Source: JABDQW01 sp942492025
Lineage (GTDB): Bacteria; Pseudomonadota; Gammaproteobacteria; SZUA-229
Assembly (NCBI GenBank): GCA_942492025.1
Contig: CALODJ010000006.1
Coordinates: forward strand, 310,001-374,000
DNA length: 64,000 nt
Reading direction: 5' to 3'
Below the pieces are notes generated by a model. The model was not told where the DNA came from, did no database searches, and saw only the letters and a list, made by a program, of their open reading frames with translations. Below are positions 44,889-54,314 of the stretch, in pieces; the first letter of the stretch is position 1; the number at the start of each line of letters is the position of its first letter. The position numbers and the translations under genes were made by a program.

Positions 44889-45923
44889 TTATCTGGCCAA
44901 CGACTGCGAAGCACTGTTCATGTTCGCCATGACCCTCATGCACTTGGCTTTAACATCATCGACTTCAGGCGGTCCATCCACTTCAGGTAAAGCCACTTCG
45001 TGAATGGGGTATCTTGGCCAGTAACGGTAGGGGTCACCGAAGAAGATACCGACCGTGGGTGTGTCAGATACGATTGCAATGTGCCGGATACCGGTGTCAT
45101 TGGAAACAACAAGATCTGCCCCTTTGAGCAGTGATGTGGTTTCCTCAATGCTGTTGGCTTCAATGGAGCCGGTATTTTGCAGCGCATGCAAGGGTTCGAG
45201 AATCGTGCGCACGTTTTCCTTTTCCCACGCCTGTATGCCTTCGAGTAACAGATGATCATGCGCCGGGTATTCCGATGACATGCGCTGCATCAGTGCGCTA
45301 AAGTGCTGCGTTGGCCAGCATTTGTACTCCGTCGAGGCGCCGGAAAAATAAATGATGTACGGCCGATCTCTTTTCAGTGCAGTGCCAGGCATGTTGTATT
45401 CATGGGGATAGGCGGTCTTCACGCCGAAGATATGCAGCTGATTCAGCATATCGTCGACTTCGAAGTTAAGATCACTTCGACAGGTGGCGACGTCATAGAT
45501 CAGTCTGGCCTGCAGGGCCCGGTATGGAAATCCAATCTTCAGTGTTGCGCCATTCAACAGGCAGATTTTTATCGATCGGTTGGTCGTGGCTAGATCGAAA
45601 ATAATGTCCTGTTCGCCCAGTTCCTTGAAGCGTTTGATCTTTTCCCAGAATGAGACACCCTCCCAGTCAGCGTCGATGATATGAACTCGATCAACTAGAT
45701 CTTCAGGGCAGCCGCGGGTGTAATTACTCACGATGCTGAGTGTGATTTCGGCATTGGGAAAGGCCTTTCTCGCCTCGATCAGAAAAGCCCGTGTGAGCAC
45801 CATATCGCCAAGGGCCGCATGCCTGATAACTGCGATCTTTTTTATTCGATCGCGCGACAGGGATCCAATCACTTTATGCGCTTTTTTTGACGTCCAGACG
45901 CCTTTTGTAAACCAGAACTTCAT
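44889..45923 (-). CDS. Family 9 glycosyltransferase, paralogue of the fusion's first half
   Basis: This 344-residue protein shares long identical stretches with residues 1-340 of the 751-residue fusion at 39524-41779, for example KKIAVIRHAALGDMVLTRAF and AEITLSIVSNYTRGCP. The donor motif is VVSNDTGIRHIAIVSDTPTVG. The two probably arose by duplication within this cluster. It is the last gene of a tight operon running from 50872. The substrate is unknown. Confidence 0.88.
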   Translation of the reverse strand: MKFWFTKGVWTSKKAHKVIGSLSRDRIKKIAVIRHAALGDMVLTRAFLIEARKAFPNAEITLSIVSNYTRGCPEDLVDRVHIIDADWEGVSFWEKIKRFKELGEQDIIFDLATTNRSIKICLLNGATLKIGFPYRALQARLIYDVATCRSDLNFEVDDMLNQLHIFGVKTAYPHEYNMPGTALKRDRPYIIYFSGASTEYKCWPTQHFSALMQRMSSEYPAHDHLLLEGIQAWEKENVRTILEPLHALQNTGSIEANSIEETTSLLKGADLVVSNDTGIRHIAIVSDTPTVGIFFGDPYRYWPRYPIHEVALPEVDGPPEVDDVKAKCMRVMANMNSASQSLAR

Positions 45924-45946
45924 GTCGTTGGGTCAGCCTGTGACTA

Positions 45947-47056
45947 TCAGTGGCTCGCTCCAGTTATATGTTTCTCCAGAGCGGAGAAATGATCATCAGT
46001 ATTGAAACGGGTGTCTGCTTCCGTTTTGCCATTTTCTGCGAGTCTTTTTCTGAAGTCGGGTTCAGTGTATAGGCGGCGTATCTGCCTGTAAAGGCTGGCG
46101 GCATCGCCCGTTTCGAACAGCAGTCCGGTTTTCTCGTGGGTGATGATCTCCGGTACACCGCCTTTGTTGCTGCCGATCACAGCCACACCACATCGCATAG
46201 CTTCCGGCAATACCAGGCCGAAGGTTTCTTCAGACGATGTCAGTGTGATGCAGTCGCATAGTTGCATCAGCTGCTGTGGCCCCGGCACAAAGTCCATGAA
46301 CAAAATATTGTTGTCCAGTCCTCTGGAGCGGGTCAGTTCCTGCAGGCTTTTACGATAGCCAGGTTTCATTTCATGGCCGATAATCAGCGCCTTCGGATCG
46401 AGACCATCCTGTGTTGCCATGGACAGTGCTTCGATCAGAAGATACTGCCCCTTGCCCCGCTCGAGTCTGCCCAGCAAGCCGATGATAAAATCATTCTCAG
46501 CAAAACCGAGTCTATCGCGCTGTTGCCGTATTTCATCGCGCGATAAGAATTCTGCAGGTGCATTTACGCCATAGTACAGCGTGGTGATCTGCTGGTCGTG
46601 ACCCGGAATGAAGCGCTTCGCTTCCTGTTCGAGCTGTCGGGTGATGGTCAGCATCAGATCCATCTGTGCATACAGAAAGCGGTGATAGCTGTCATCTTTC
46701 TGGCGGGTGATCTTCATCTGCCGGGTATAGACCAGGGCCGGCTTCGTGCGCGAGAATTGTTTGGCCAGCGCGGCGAGTGCCAGGTCATTGCCCCAGTGCA
46801 TATGGATCACGTCGATATGTGCGTCATCGAGGATACGGGCGAGCCGGCGGGCGTTGAGCAATGGCAGCAGTTTGGACGATCGGTTCAGCGTGTGAGCGCT
46901 TGCTTGCGCGTGTTCGCGGAAGTACGCGGACAGTTTGCCGGTTTTATTCAACACCGTGATCACGCGATGATGTTTCGCCAGCGCCTGTGCACATCTGAAC
47001 ATGTAAAGTTCGAGTCCGCCAAGGCCAGGTGACAGGCACAGCTCGAGGATATTCAT
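45947..47056 (-). CDS. Family 4 glycosyltransferase
   Basis: This 369-residue protein begins NILELCLSPGLGGLELYMFR. Its C-terminal donor domain has IIGLLGRLERGKGQYLLIEAL and SSEETFGLVLPEAMRCGVAVIGSNKGGVPE, with the E-x7-E motif. It is probably an LPS-core or capsule transferase. It overlaps the upstream GT2 gene by 4 bases (ATGA), so they are co-translated. Confidence 0.9.
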   Translation of the reverse strand: MNILELCLSPGLGGLELYMFRCAQALAKHHRVITVLNKTGKLSAYFREHAQASAHTLNRSSKLLPLLNARRLARILDDAHIDVIHMHWGNDLALAALAKQFSRTKPALVYTRQMKITRQKDDSYHRFLYAQMDLMLTITRQLEQEAKRFIPGHDQQITTLYYGVNAPAEFLSRDEIRQQRDRLGFAENDFIIGLLGRLERGKGQYLLIEALSMATQDGLDPKALIIGHEMKPGYRKSLQELTRSRGLDNNILFMDFVPGPQQLMQLCDCITLTSSEETFGLVLPEAMRCGVAVIGSNKGGVPEIITHEKTGLLFETGDAASLYRQIRRLYTEPDFRKRLAENGKTEADTRFNTDDHFSALEKHITGASH

Positions 47057-47826
47057 TCCGGCCGCTGCCCGCTGCGCATCTGCTTGCGTTTGATCCAGGC
47101 TTTGCTGTACTTGATATAGACGTGCATGTAGGACAGCACCGATACCGTCAGCCCGGCAAAGCCATCCAGGAAGCCGCGCTTGAGTATATACAGCTTGATG
47201 AATGTCCAGCTTGCGTGTGTTAGCGGGCTGAAGCTGTTGAAGCTTTTGTTTTTGCGGATTAATTCATCTGCGCCGATTTCAGTGAACTTGTCGATGGTCT
47301 GCAGATGATCGGAGATCGTGTCGAACGAGTAGTGATACATATCACCCTCGAGACGTACGATGTTATTGCCCCGGGTAATAATATGATCGTGCGGATTGGT
47401 ACCGCCCCAGCGCGAGGTGTTTTTGTTGAACAGCCGCGTTTTGATATCCGGGTACCAGCAGTGGTTCAGCCAGCGGTAGACATAAAAGGTCTTGCGCGAC
47501 ATGCAATAGGCATCGGCAGTATCGAGCGTGTCCTTGACAGCCAGAATCGATTGCTGCAACGTCTCGGAAAGGCGTTCGTCACAATCCAGACTGATGATCC
47601 AGTCATTGGAGGCCTTATCAACCGCTAGATTCTTCTGTTCGATGTGGCCGAGAAATTTCTGGTGGATGATCTTGTCCGTGTATTTTTCGGCAATCTCGAC
47701 GGTCTTGTCCGTACTCAAGGAGTCGACGACGACAATTTCATCGGCCACCGGCAGCAGGCTTTTCAGGCAGTCCTCGATCTTCTTTTCTTCATTGAAAGCA
47801 ATGATGCAGGCACTGATGTTTGGCAT
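47053..47826 (-). CDS. Family 2 glycosyltransferase (WaaE/KdtX-like)
   Basis: This 257-residue protein has CIIAFNEEKKIEDCLKSL at the N-terminus. Next comes EIVVVDSLSTDKTVEIAEKY, and IISLDCDERLS carries the DxD metal motif. The later WYPDIKTRLFNKNTSRWGG matches the WaaE/KdtX group of LPS core beta-glucosyl-type transferases. It has no long membrane anchor, so it acts at the cytoplasmic face. It is in the operon with GT4 and UDP-xylose synthase. Confidence 0.88.
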   Translation of the reverse strand: MPNISACIIAFNEEKKIEDCLKSLLPVADEIVVVDSLSTDKTVEIAEKYTDKIIHQKFLGHIEQKNLAVDKASNDWIISLDCDERLSETLQQSILAVKDTLDTADAYCMSRKTFYVYRWLNHCWYPDIKTRLFNKNTSRWGGTNPHDHIITRGNNIVRLEGDMYHYSFDTISDHLQTIDKFTEIGADELIRKNKSFNSFSPLTHASWTFIKLYILKRGFLDGFAGLTVSVLSYMHVYIKYSKAWIKRKQMRSGQRPE

Positions 47827-47852
47827 TGCCGTCCCGGATGCGCAGTCGCTGA

Positions 47853-48794
47853 TTAATTGACTACAGACTTGAAATAGTCGATGGTTTTGCCCAGGCCTTC
47901 ATCCAATTTTACCACCGGCTCCCAGCCCAGTTTCTCCTTGGCCAGGCTGATGTCGGGCTGACGCTGGGTCGGGTCATCTTCGGGCAGCGGCCTATTTATC
48001 AGCTCCGAACGGGAACCGGTCATATGCAGGGTCTTTTCTGCCAGCTCACGGATGGTGAATTCACCGGGATTACCCAGGTTGACCGGTCCGATAAAATCAT
48101 CGTCGGTATTCATCAGGCGAACGAAGGCATCGACCATTTCATCGACGTAGCAGAACGAGCGCGTCTGTGCCCCGTCGCCATAGATCGTGATCGGCTCACC
48201 TTTGAGTGCCTGCACGACAAAGTTGGAGACCACGCGGCCGTCGTTGGCGTGCATCTTGGGGCCGTAGGTGTTGAAGATGCGTGCAATCTTGATCCGCAGC
48301 TTGTGCTGACGGTGATAATCCATGAACAGCGTCTCCGCGCAGCGCTTGCCTTCGTCGTAACAGGAACGAATGCCGATCGGATTGACCCGGCCCCAGTAAC
48401 TCTCAACCTGTGGATGCACTTCGGGATCGCCATAGACTTCGGAGGTCGATGCCTGCAGAATTTTCGCGCCCGTGCGCTTGGCCAGGCCGAGCATGTTGAT
48501 CGCACCATGCACGCAAGTCTTGGTCGTCTGTACCGGATCGTGCTGGTAATGGATGGGTGAGGCGGGGCAAGCCAGATTGTAAATCTCATCGACTTCGATG
48601 TACAGCGGCAGGGTGACATCGTGCCGCAATAGCTCGAAGCGGGGATTCGACATCAATTCGAGAACATTCTGCTTGGTGCCGGTGAAGAAATTGTCCAGGC
48701 AAATCACCTCATGGCCTTCATTCAGCAGTCTTTCACACAGATGCGATCCCAGGAAGCCGCCGCCGCCCGTCACCAGTATCTTTTTCTCGATCAT
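47853..48794 (-). CDS. UDP-glucuronic acid decarboxylase (UDP-xylose synthase)
   Basis: This 313-residue extended SDR has VTGGGGFLGSHLCERLL at 8-24 for NAD binding and SCYDEGKRCAET with the catalytic Tyr-x-x-x-Lys. The blocks NLACPASPIHYQ and STSEVYGDPEVHPQ are typical of this enzyme. It turns UDP-glucuronate into UDP-xylose, a donor for a xylose-containing glycan. No UDP-glucose dehydrogenase gene is seen in the window. The gene overlaps the upstream sulfatase-fold gene by 4 bases. Confidence 0.93.
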   Translation of the reverse strand: MIEKKILVTGGGGFLGSHLCERLLNEGHEVICLDNFFTGTKQNVLELMSNPRFELLRHDVTLPLYIEVDEIYNLACPASPIHYQHDPVQTTKTCVHGAINMLGLAKRTGAKILQASTSEVYGDPEVHPQVESYWGRVNPIGIRSCYDEGKRCAETLFMDYHRQHKLRIKIARIFNTYGPKMHANDGRVVSNFVVQALKGEPITIYGDGAQTRSFCYVDEMVDAFVRLMNTDDDFIGPVNLGNPGEFTIRELAEKTLHMTGSRSELINRPLPEDDPTQRQPDISLAKEKLGWEPVVKLDEGLGKTIDYFKSVVN

Positions 48795-50872
48795 ATTCCG
48801 CCACCTTGATGCTTGGTTGATTGGTTCTGTTGGATGTCTTGACCTGCCCGGTTGATATCGGCAGGTTTGTTATTCTCACGCATATACTGGATCGTGTCGC
48901 GCATCGCCGCCGTGTATTCAGCCAGAGTTCGTGTCAGCTCGGGTTGCTGAGCTGCGACATCCTCTCTGGGTGTATCAGAGTCCAGTCGGTGCAGTCTGGC
49001 ATCCGTGCCGTCAAAATTCATCATAAAATAGTGCTGATCAGTCAGCAGGCCAATCACGCGTCCGCCACCGTGTTCGATGGTGAAGGCATAGCGATGATCA
49101 TCGAAGCGTTCATCCAGCAGATTCCTTCCCAGGGCGCTGTTGATGTAGTCGGTCTGCGTCACTGCAGCGATAGTCGGTAGCACATCCACCTGGCTTGCGA
49201 CCTTGTCGAACACCTGCGGCTGACTGATTATACCTTGTCCGTACATGACCAGGGGCACGCGCAGGCCTGAAAGTCGCAGCTGTTCCTCGGATCTGGGCGT
49301 ATGTTTACCGGTTTGTGCATGGATACCGTGGTCACCGAAAAATACGAACAGGGTATTGTCAAAATAGGGTTCTTCAGCGGCCAGTTCGATGAAATGGCCA
49401 ATACTGTGGTCCATGAAACGGAACGAGTTCAGCTCTTCCAGCGAGTTGAAGCCGTAATCGGTCACTTCAAGCTCGAGATCGTCGGCGCCCAGCACTTCGA
49501 AACTGGCGTTGTCCTCCGGGATAGTATAGGGGCGGTGGTTGCCCGAGGTCTGGATGATGGCAAAGAACGGACCGTCGACAGCCTTCAGCACCCGGTGCGC
49601 TTCCCGGAACAGGCTCAGGTCCGAGATGCCCCAGACATCAACCCGCGCCGAGCTGTAGCTGCCTTCTTCATAGATATCCAGTTCGGGGATATTGGCCGAG
49701 AGCAGGCCCCGGATATTGGCCCAGCTGGCGCTGCCGCCGAGAAAGTACAATTTCTTGTGGTTGTCGAACGCATTGATAATTGTGTACTGGTCGACAATCA
49801 GTGGATTGCGGCTGGAGGTCTTGTTCAGTTCGACGTCGGGTATGCCGGTGATAAAGGTCCACACCGAGCGTGCGGTGCCGGTCTGGGTGACATAGAAGTT
49901 AGGATAAAAATGGCCTTGTTCAGCCAATCGGTCGAGGTTGGGCGTCGGATTCAGCGGATTGCCAGCCAGCCCGGCTTTATAGGAAGCGAAGGACTCCAGG
50001 ATCACGACCACGACATTCGGTGGTGTGCGCCGTGGTGCGCCATCGAACTCGACACTTCTGACAAAGTTTAGCGTGTCCGGATCGGGCTGCTCGATGCCCA
50101 GATATTGCGTCATCAGCGGGTAGGCGTCGCGCGCCGCCGGCATATCGAAGGTTTCGTCTTTGTTTTTCAGGGTGTTGAAGAAATACAGGATCGGATTGGT
50201 CGCGAGCTGACCGGTGAAGGCATGCGTGCTGAAAAAGGCATCGCTCCAGCGCAAGGGATACCAGGAGGCTTTTCCATAGAGACCAAACAGCACCACGAAA
50301 AAAGTGATCAGCACGATGGTGGTCTTCTGGTACCAGCGCGGGTACTGGCCCGGTATCGGTTCGATATCGCGGGTGACGAACTTGAACAGCGTCAGGCTGA
50401 CGTACACCAGCAGGATCAGGATCAGGCTGCCGGTGATGACCGGGTAGGTCTGCCATACCATTGTCGCTGATATCTGCAGATTTTCCAGAAATCTGAGTGC
50501 GGTTGCGTTCAGCCGTTGTTCCAGATAGGCATAGTGGCCGAAATCCGTGGCATAAATAGCCAGCAGCCCCAGCACCACGATGCCGCAATAAACAGTCCAG
50601 ATGCGTTGGCCGCTGACGCTGTTGACCGGGTGCAATGGTCTGATCCAGCCCAGCAGCAGTATCGGAATACCCAGCCCCAGCGAAACTTGCAAATCGTATT
50701 TGAGTCCTAGATAAAATGCGTGCCACAGATCGCTGCTCGATATTGGATCCAGCGGGTTATTGAACCTGAGCCAGAACACGATCCTGAGCAGGTTCTGCAC
50801 CAGGAGAAACAATAACACGGCCTTGATCGTGTACAGTTGCAGTCTTGGAAGCAATTTTGTCAGAGGTTTCAT
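48791..50872 (-). CDS. LTA synthase-like phosphoglycerol/phosphoethanolamine transferase
   Basis: This 693-residue protein has about five N-terminal membrane helices (to about residue 215). A periplasmic alkaline-phosphatase-like domain follows. Metal and nucleophile regions are VVVVILESFASYKAG (Glu), VTQTGTARSVWTFITGIPD (Thr) and VFFGDHGIHAQTG (Asp-His). In Gram-negative bacteria such proteins transfer phosphoglycerol or related groups to surface glycans. It heads the operon with UDP-xylose synthase and the transferases, so its target is probably the same glycan. The exact donor is unknown. Confidence 0.88.
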   Translation of the reverse strand: MKPLTKLLPRLQLYTIKAVLLFLLVQNLLRIVFWLRFNNPLDPISSSDLWHAFYLGLKYDLQVSLGLGIPILLLGWIRPLHPVNSVSGQRIWTVYCGIVVLGLLAIYATDFGHYAYLEQRLNATALRFLENLQISATMVWQTYPVITGSLILILLVYVSLTLFKFVTRDIEPIPGQYPRWYQKTTIVLITFFVVLFGLYGKASWYPLRWSDAFFSTHAFTGQLATNPILYFFNTLKNKDETFDMPAARDAYPLMTQYLGIEQPDPDTLNFVRSVEFDGAPRRTPPNVVVVILESFASYKAGLAGNPLNPTPNLDRLAEQGHFYPNFYVTQTGTARSVWTFITGIPDVELNKTSSRNPLIVDQYTIINAFDNHKKLYFLGGSASWANIRGLLSANIPELDIYEEGSYSSARVDVWGISDLSLFREAHRVLKAVDGPFFAIIQTSGNHRPYTIPEDNASFEVLGADDLELEVTDYGFNSLEELNSFRFMDHSIGHFIELAAEEPYFDNTLFVFFGDHGIHAQTGKHTPRSEEQLRLSGLRVPLVMYGQGIISQPQVFDKVASQVDVLPTIAAVTQTDYINSALGRNLLDERFDDHRYAFTIEHGGGRVIGLLTDQHYFMMNFDGTDARLHRLDSDTPREDVAAQQPELTRTLAEYTAAMRDTIQYMRENNKPADINRAGQDIQQNQSTKHQGGGI

Positions 50873-50971
50873 TGAATTGGATCACGCGGAATCGAACAGG
50901 TATGAGGCATCCTTTGAGGCTGCGTAGTGTATCATACCGGACAATAACGCAGCGTTGTGTGCTACAAGTGT

Positions 50972-52369
50972 ATGATGATTTGGATTAAACGGTTATTCAA
51001 AGCGATTTTATTCGTTATTATCGTCTATGCCGCTGGCAGGGTCGGCGTCGTTTATTTCAGTAGCCAGTTGGTCGGCGAACGTGCGCCCTATCTGCAATCG
51101 CTGACGCAGGACAGTGTCACCGTGCAATGGCAAACGCGAGAGAACAGGATGGGTGTGCTCAAGTACGGCCTTCATCCGGATAACCTGAACTATACCCTGC
51201 TGGAAGACGGCGTTGGCAAGGTCCACTCGATTACCGCCACAACCTTGCATCCGGACACGCGCTATTACTACTCGGTCGGTGATATCAGCGGCTATAAAGA
51301 TCCCGACCCGCGATACGACTGGTTTCGTACTATGCCAGCGGATGATGCAGACAAGCCGGCGCGTATCTGGGTAATTGGCGATTCAGGCCAGCCAGGCGAA
51401 GTGTCCCGTGATGTACGTGATGCCATGCTGAACTGGGTGGCCAAGAATCCGCGTGAGAACAATGAATATCTCGACCTGTGGATCGGCCTGGGCGATCTGG
51501 CTTACCGTTCAGGGACGAACGAGCAGTTTCAAAAGGCGCTGTTCGACACCTATCCGACCATATTGCGCAACCAGTCACTCTGGCCGGTGTACGGCAACCA
51601 TGATGCCCGCCGCTGGACCTATTTCAGGCTGTTCACTTTGCCGCAATACGGCGAAGCCGGTGGTGTGCCCTCCGGTACCGAAAATTACTATGCCGTCGAC
51701 TACGCCAATGTCCATCTGGTGATTCTCGATACCCAGGACTCGAGTATGAACCCGGGCAGCGATATGATGCAGTGGCTGAAACGGGACCTGGCGAACAACA
51801 CCAAACAATGGCTGATTGTGGCGCTCCATCACCCGCCTTACACCAAGGGTTCACATGATTCCGACAAGATTGAAGACAGTGATGGCCGTATGCACAAGGC
51901 CAGACAGCGTCTGTTGCCGATACTGGAAGCCGCCGCGGTCGACCTGGTGCTGTCGGGCCACAGTCACATGTACGAAAGGAGTCATCTGATGGATTGTCAT
52001 TATGGTAATTCCGACGAGTTCAGCGAGAACAATATCGTCTCAAAAGGCATCAATGGCCAATACCGCGAATATAGAAAGCCGGAGAAAAACATCTCCCATA
52101 GCGGCACCGTCTACGTGGTTGCCGGCTCGTCCTCAAAAGTCGACCACGGTCCGCTGAACCATCCGGCCATGATCGTATCGATGCAAGAGGCCGGTTCCCT
52201 GATCATCGATATCGATGGCAACCGTCTGACCTCGCGCTTCATCAATGACGAGGGTGAAGTCAAGGACGAATTTTCCATCGAAAAACAAAACGGATACACC
52301 AGTAACGTTACCTCCTGCGTGTTGCAGCGCGGTGATATGCAACAGCAAATCGAGGCTCAGGCCGAATGA
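50972..52369 (+). CDS. Purple acid phosphatase-like metallophosphoesterase
   Basis: This protein has about 465 residues with an N-terminal membrane anchor (about 7-25). An N-terminal fibronectin-like domain contains RAPYLQSLTQDSVTVQWQT. The metallophosphatase core carries WVIGDSGQPG, GLGDLAYRSG, YGNHDARRW, VALHHPPYTKG and SGHSHMYERSH, the full set of two-metal ligands. It faces the periplasm and should hydrolyse phosphate esters. The start was set at the ATG at 50972; an upstream GTG is possible. It is divergent from the sulfatase-fold gene. Confidence 0.92.
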   Translation: MMIWIKRLFKAILFVIIVYAAGRVGVVYFSSQLVGERAPYLQSLTQDSVTVQWQTRENRMGVLKYGLHPDNLNYTLLEDGVGKVHSITATTLHPDTRYYYSVGDISGYKDPDPRYDWFRTMPADDADKPARIWVIGDSGQPGEVSRDVRDAMLNWVAKNPRENNEYLDLWIGLGDLAYRSGTNEQFQKALFDTYPTILRNQSLWPVYGNHDARRWTYFRLFTLPQYGEAGGVPSGTENYYAVDYANVHLVILDTQDSSMNPGSDMMQWLKRDLANNTKQWLIVALHHPPYTKGSHDSDKIEDSDGRMHKARQRLLPILEAAAVDLVLSGHSHMYERSHLMDCHYGNSDEFSENNIVSKGINGQYREYRKPEKNISHSGTVYVVAGSSSKVDHGPLNHPAMIVSMQEAGSLIIDIDGNRLTSRFINDEGEVKDEFSIEKQNGYTSNVTSCVLQRGDMQQQIEAQAE

Positions 52370-52470
52370 TCGGGCTTGCTGATAGACGCATTGTATGAAA
52401 AGCAAAGGCCGCGGCGGTGCAAAGGGCGTCAAGCGTATCACCGCAAATGCCAATCAACCCGCACTGACCA

Positions 52471-52496
52471 CCAGGGGGCGAGAAATGCGGGTTAGG
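52471..52496 (+). repeat. GAGAAATGCGGGTTAG motif copy
   Basis: CCAGGGGGCGAGAAATGCGG followed by GTTAGG lies between the phosphatase gene and waaC, which converge. The motif overlaps the last bases of waaC. Confidence 0.6.
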
Positions 52497-53553
52497 CCTC
52501 CGCCAGTACGCGCTCCAGCATCGTCGTCACATCCGCCGTTTTGATCAAAGCCATGCACTCATCGTTCTGGATGCGTTTGCCCCAGGGCGCTCGATCCACG
52601 CTGAGGTCATAGTATTTTTTCAGCGCTTCTGGATAGCGGTTGACCACGTACTGCTTGAAATTATAGGGGCAGGCGCGTTGCGGGTTGGTCGCTGCGTACA
52701 GACCGATCACCGGCGTGCCGAGGGCACTGGCGATGTGCGCGGGACCAGTATCGGGCGCAATCACGGCATCGGCAGTCTGCAGCAGTGCGACCAGTTGCGG
52801 GAGTGTGGTACTGCCCACCAGGTTGAGCGGCTTGTGGCGGCAGATCGCCGCGATGTTTTCGGCCATAGTGCGTTCCTCGCTGGCCGGGCCACCGCTCAAT
52901 ACAACCGTCATGCGATGACGCTCGGCGGCATAGTCGGCCACCTCGGCATAGCCTTGCGTGGTCCAGTTGCGCCAGTTACGCGACTTGGCCACCGCGCAGG
53001 GATTAATCACCAGCAATCGGTCTGCCTTGGTCATGTGCCTGACACTTTCGAGCGCGTGTTCTGAAACCGGCAGGTCCCAGCGCATCACAGGCTTCAGGCC
53101 GAGACGTTTCGGAAACTCGATAAAGCTGTCGACCACATGCTGGCGTGTCGATGCCGCGACGATTTGCTCATTGGTAAACAACCATTGCAGGTCCTTGGCG
53201 CGGGCATGGTCAAAGCCTAGTTTGATGTCGGCATCGATCAGCAGGCTGGTCAACGAGGCACGCAACGACACCTGCATGTGCAAGAGCACATCGAACCGCC
53301 GTCCACTGAGCTTGTGGCGCACATTCCCGTAGGCGCCAAAGCCAAGCGATTTGTCAAAAGTGATAAACTCGACCCCGTCGATGTCACTGACCAGTGCATA
53401 CTCGTTGCGACCGATCATCCAGGTGATCTTTGTTTGCGGCCAGTGATGTTGCAAGGTCCTCAACACGGGCAGTGCATGGGTAATATCGCCAATGGCCGAC
53501 AGTCGCAGCAGGCATACCGAATCAGGTGCAGAAGAGAGTGGCAGAGTCATCAA
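52492..53553 (-). CDS. waaC: ADP-heptose:LPS heptosyltransferase I
   Basis: This 353-residue GT9 protein begins with CLLRLSAIGDITHALPVLRTL, the WaaC-type start. It ends with VIAPDTGPAHIASALGTPVIGLYAATNP and RACPYNFKQYVVNRYPEA. It adds the first heptose to Kdo at the cytoplasmic face. It is placed with kdkA and waaA, consistent with inner core synthesis. Its start overlaps the divergent kdkA start region by about 28 bases, which is unusual. Confidence 0.88.
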   Translation of the reverse strand: MMTLPLSSAPDSVCLLRLSAIGDITHALPVLRTLQHHWPQTKITWMIGRNEYALVSDIDGVEFITFDKSLGFGAYGNVRHKLSGRRFDVLLHMQVSLRASLTSLLIDADIKLGFDHARAKDLQWLFTNEQIVAASTRQHVVDSFIEFPKRLGLKPVMRWDLPVSEHALESVRHMTKADRLLVINPCAVAKSRNWRNWTTQGYAEVADYAAERHRMTVVLSGGPASEERTMAENIAAICRHKPLNLVGSTTLPQLVALLQTADAVIAPDTGPAHIASALGTPVIGLYAATNPQRACPYNFKQYVVNRYPEALKKYYDLSVDRAPWGKRIQNDECMALIKTADVTTMLERVLAEA

Positions 53554-54314
53554 CTAGTGAAAGTCGGTTCAGGTTGGGTCAGCGGCATATCCTATACGAT
53601 GCCTCAGTGATTGAACATCCGGACGCTGATCTTTTTGATATCGACCGTTTGCGGCAGCAGGCGGATGCGCAGTCGCTGGCTGCTGGCCGCAGCCATGCGG
53701 TGTTCTTCAATCACCTGGGTCACGCACTGGTGCTGAAGCACTATCAACGCGGCGGCAAGATAGCGGCCGTGTTGGGTGACAAATACATCGGTAGCAACTG
53801 CGAGCGCTCGCGTGCATTCCGCGAATGGCGTCTACTACAAGCCATGCGCAGACTGGTATTGCCGGTACCGCTGCCCGTGGCCGCCCAGTGTGAACAATAT
53901 GGCCTGTTTCACCGTGCCGACCTGGTGACCCAGCAGATCCACGATGTCACGCCCCTGGCCGAGCATCTGCTGCATCAGCGGTGTGATCAGAAAACCTGGA
54001 TCGCCATCGGCCATTGCATCCGCCGATTTCACGATGCCAGCGTATATCACGCCGACCTGAATGCCCGCAACATTCTGCTCAATGTCGGTACTCGCGATAT
54101 CTACCTGATCGATTTCGACAAAGGTGCTTTCCGCTACCTGGGTGATGCGTGGAAAGCCGCCAACCTGGCCCGACTGCAACGCTCCTTACTCAAGTTCAAG
54201 TCATTGCATCAAAACTTCAACTTCGATGCCGATGACTGGAACGCACTACTTAGCGGATATAACAGCAGCGATACCCCGGAGCACTGGGAAAAGTCCGCAA
54301 ATGAACGCGAATGA
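53526..54314 (+). CDS. kdkA: 3-deoxy-D-manno-octulosonic acid kinase
   Basis: This 262-residue kinase-fold protein has GRSHAVFFNHLGHALVLKHY near residue 53, with the ATP-binding Lys. The catalytic loop is VYHADLNARNILLN (about 177-190) and the metal motif LIDFDKG. It phosphorylates the Kdo residue attached to lipid A. In Haemophilus and related species it accompanies a single Kdo. Its last residues (SANERE) come from a dispersed ACGCAAA-type repeat. The start overlaps the divergent waaC; GTG at 53538 is an alternative. Confidence 0.92.
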   Translation: MQKRVAESSTSESRFRLGQRHILYDASVIEHPDADLFDIDRLRQQADAQSLAAGRSHAVFFNHLGHALVLKHYQRGGKIAAVLGDKYIGSNCERSRAFREWRLLQAMRRLVLPVPLPVAAQCEQYGLFHRADLVTQQIHDVTPLAEHLLHQRCDQKTWIAIGHCIRRFHDASVYHADLNARNILLNVGTRDIYLIDFDKGAFRYLGDAWKAANLARLQRSLLKFKSLHQNFNFDADDWNALLSGYNSSDTPEHWEKSANERE

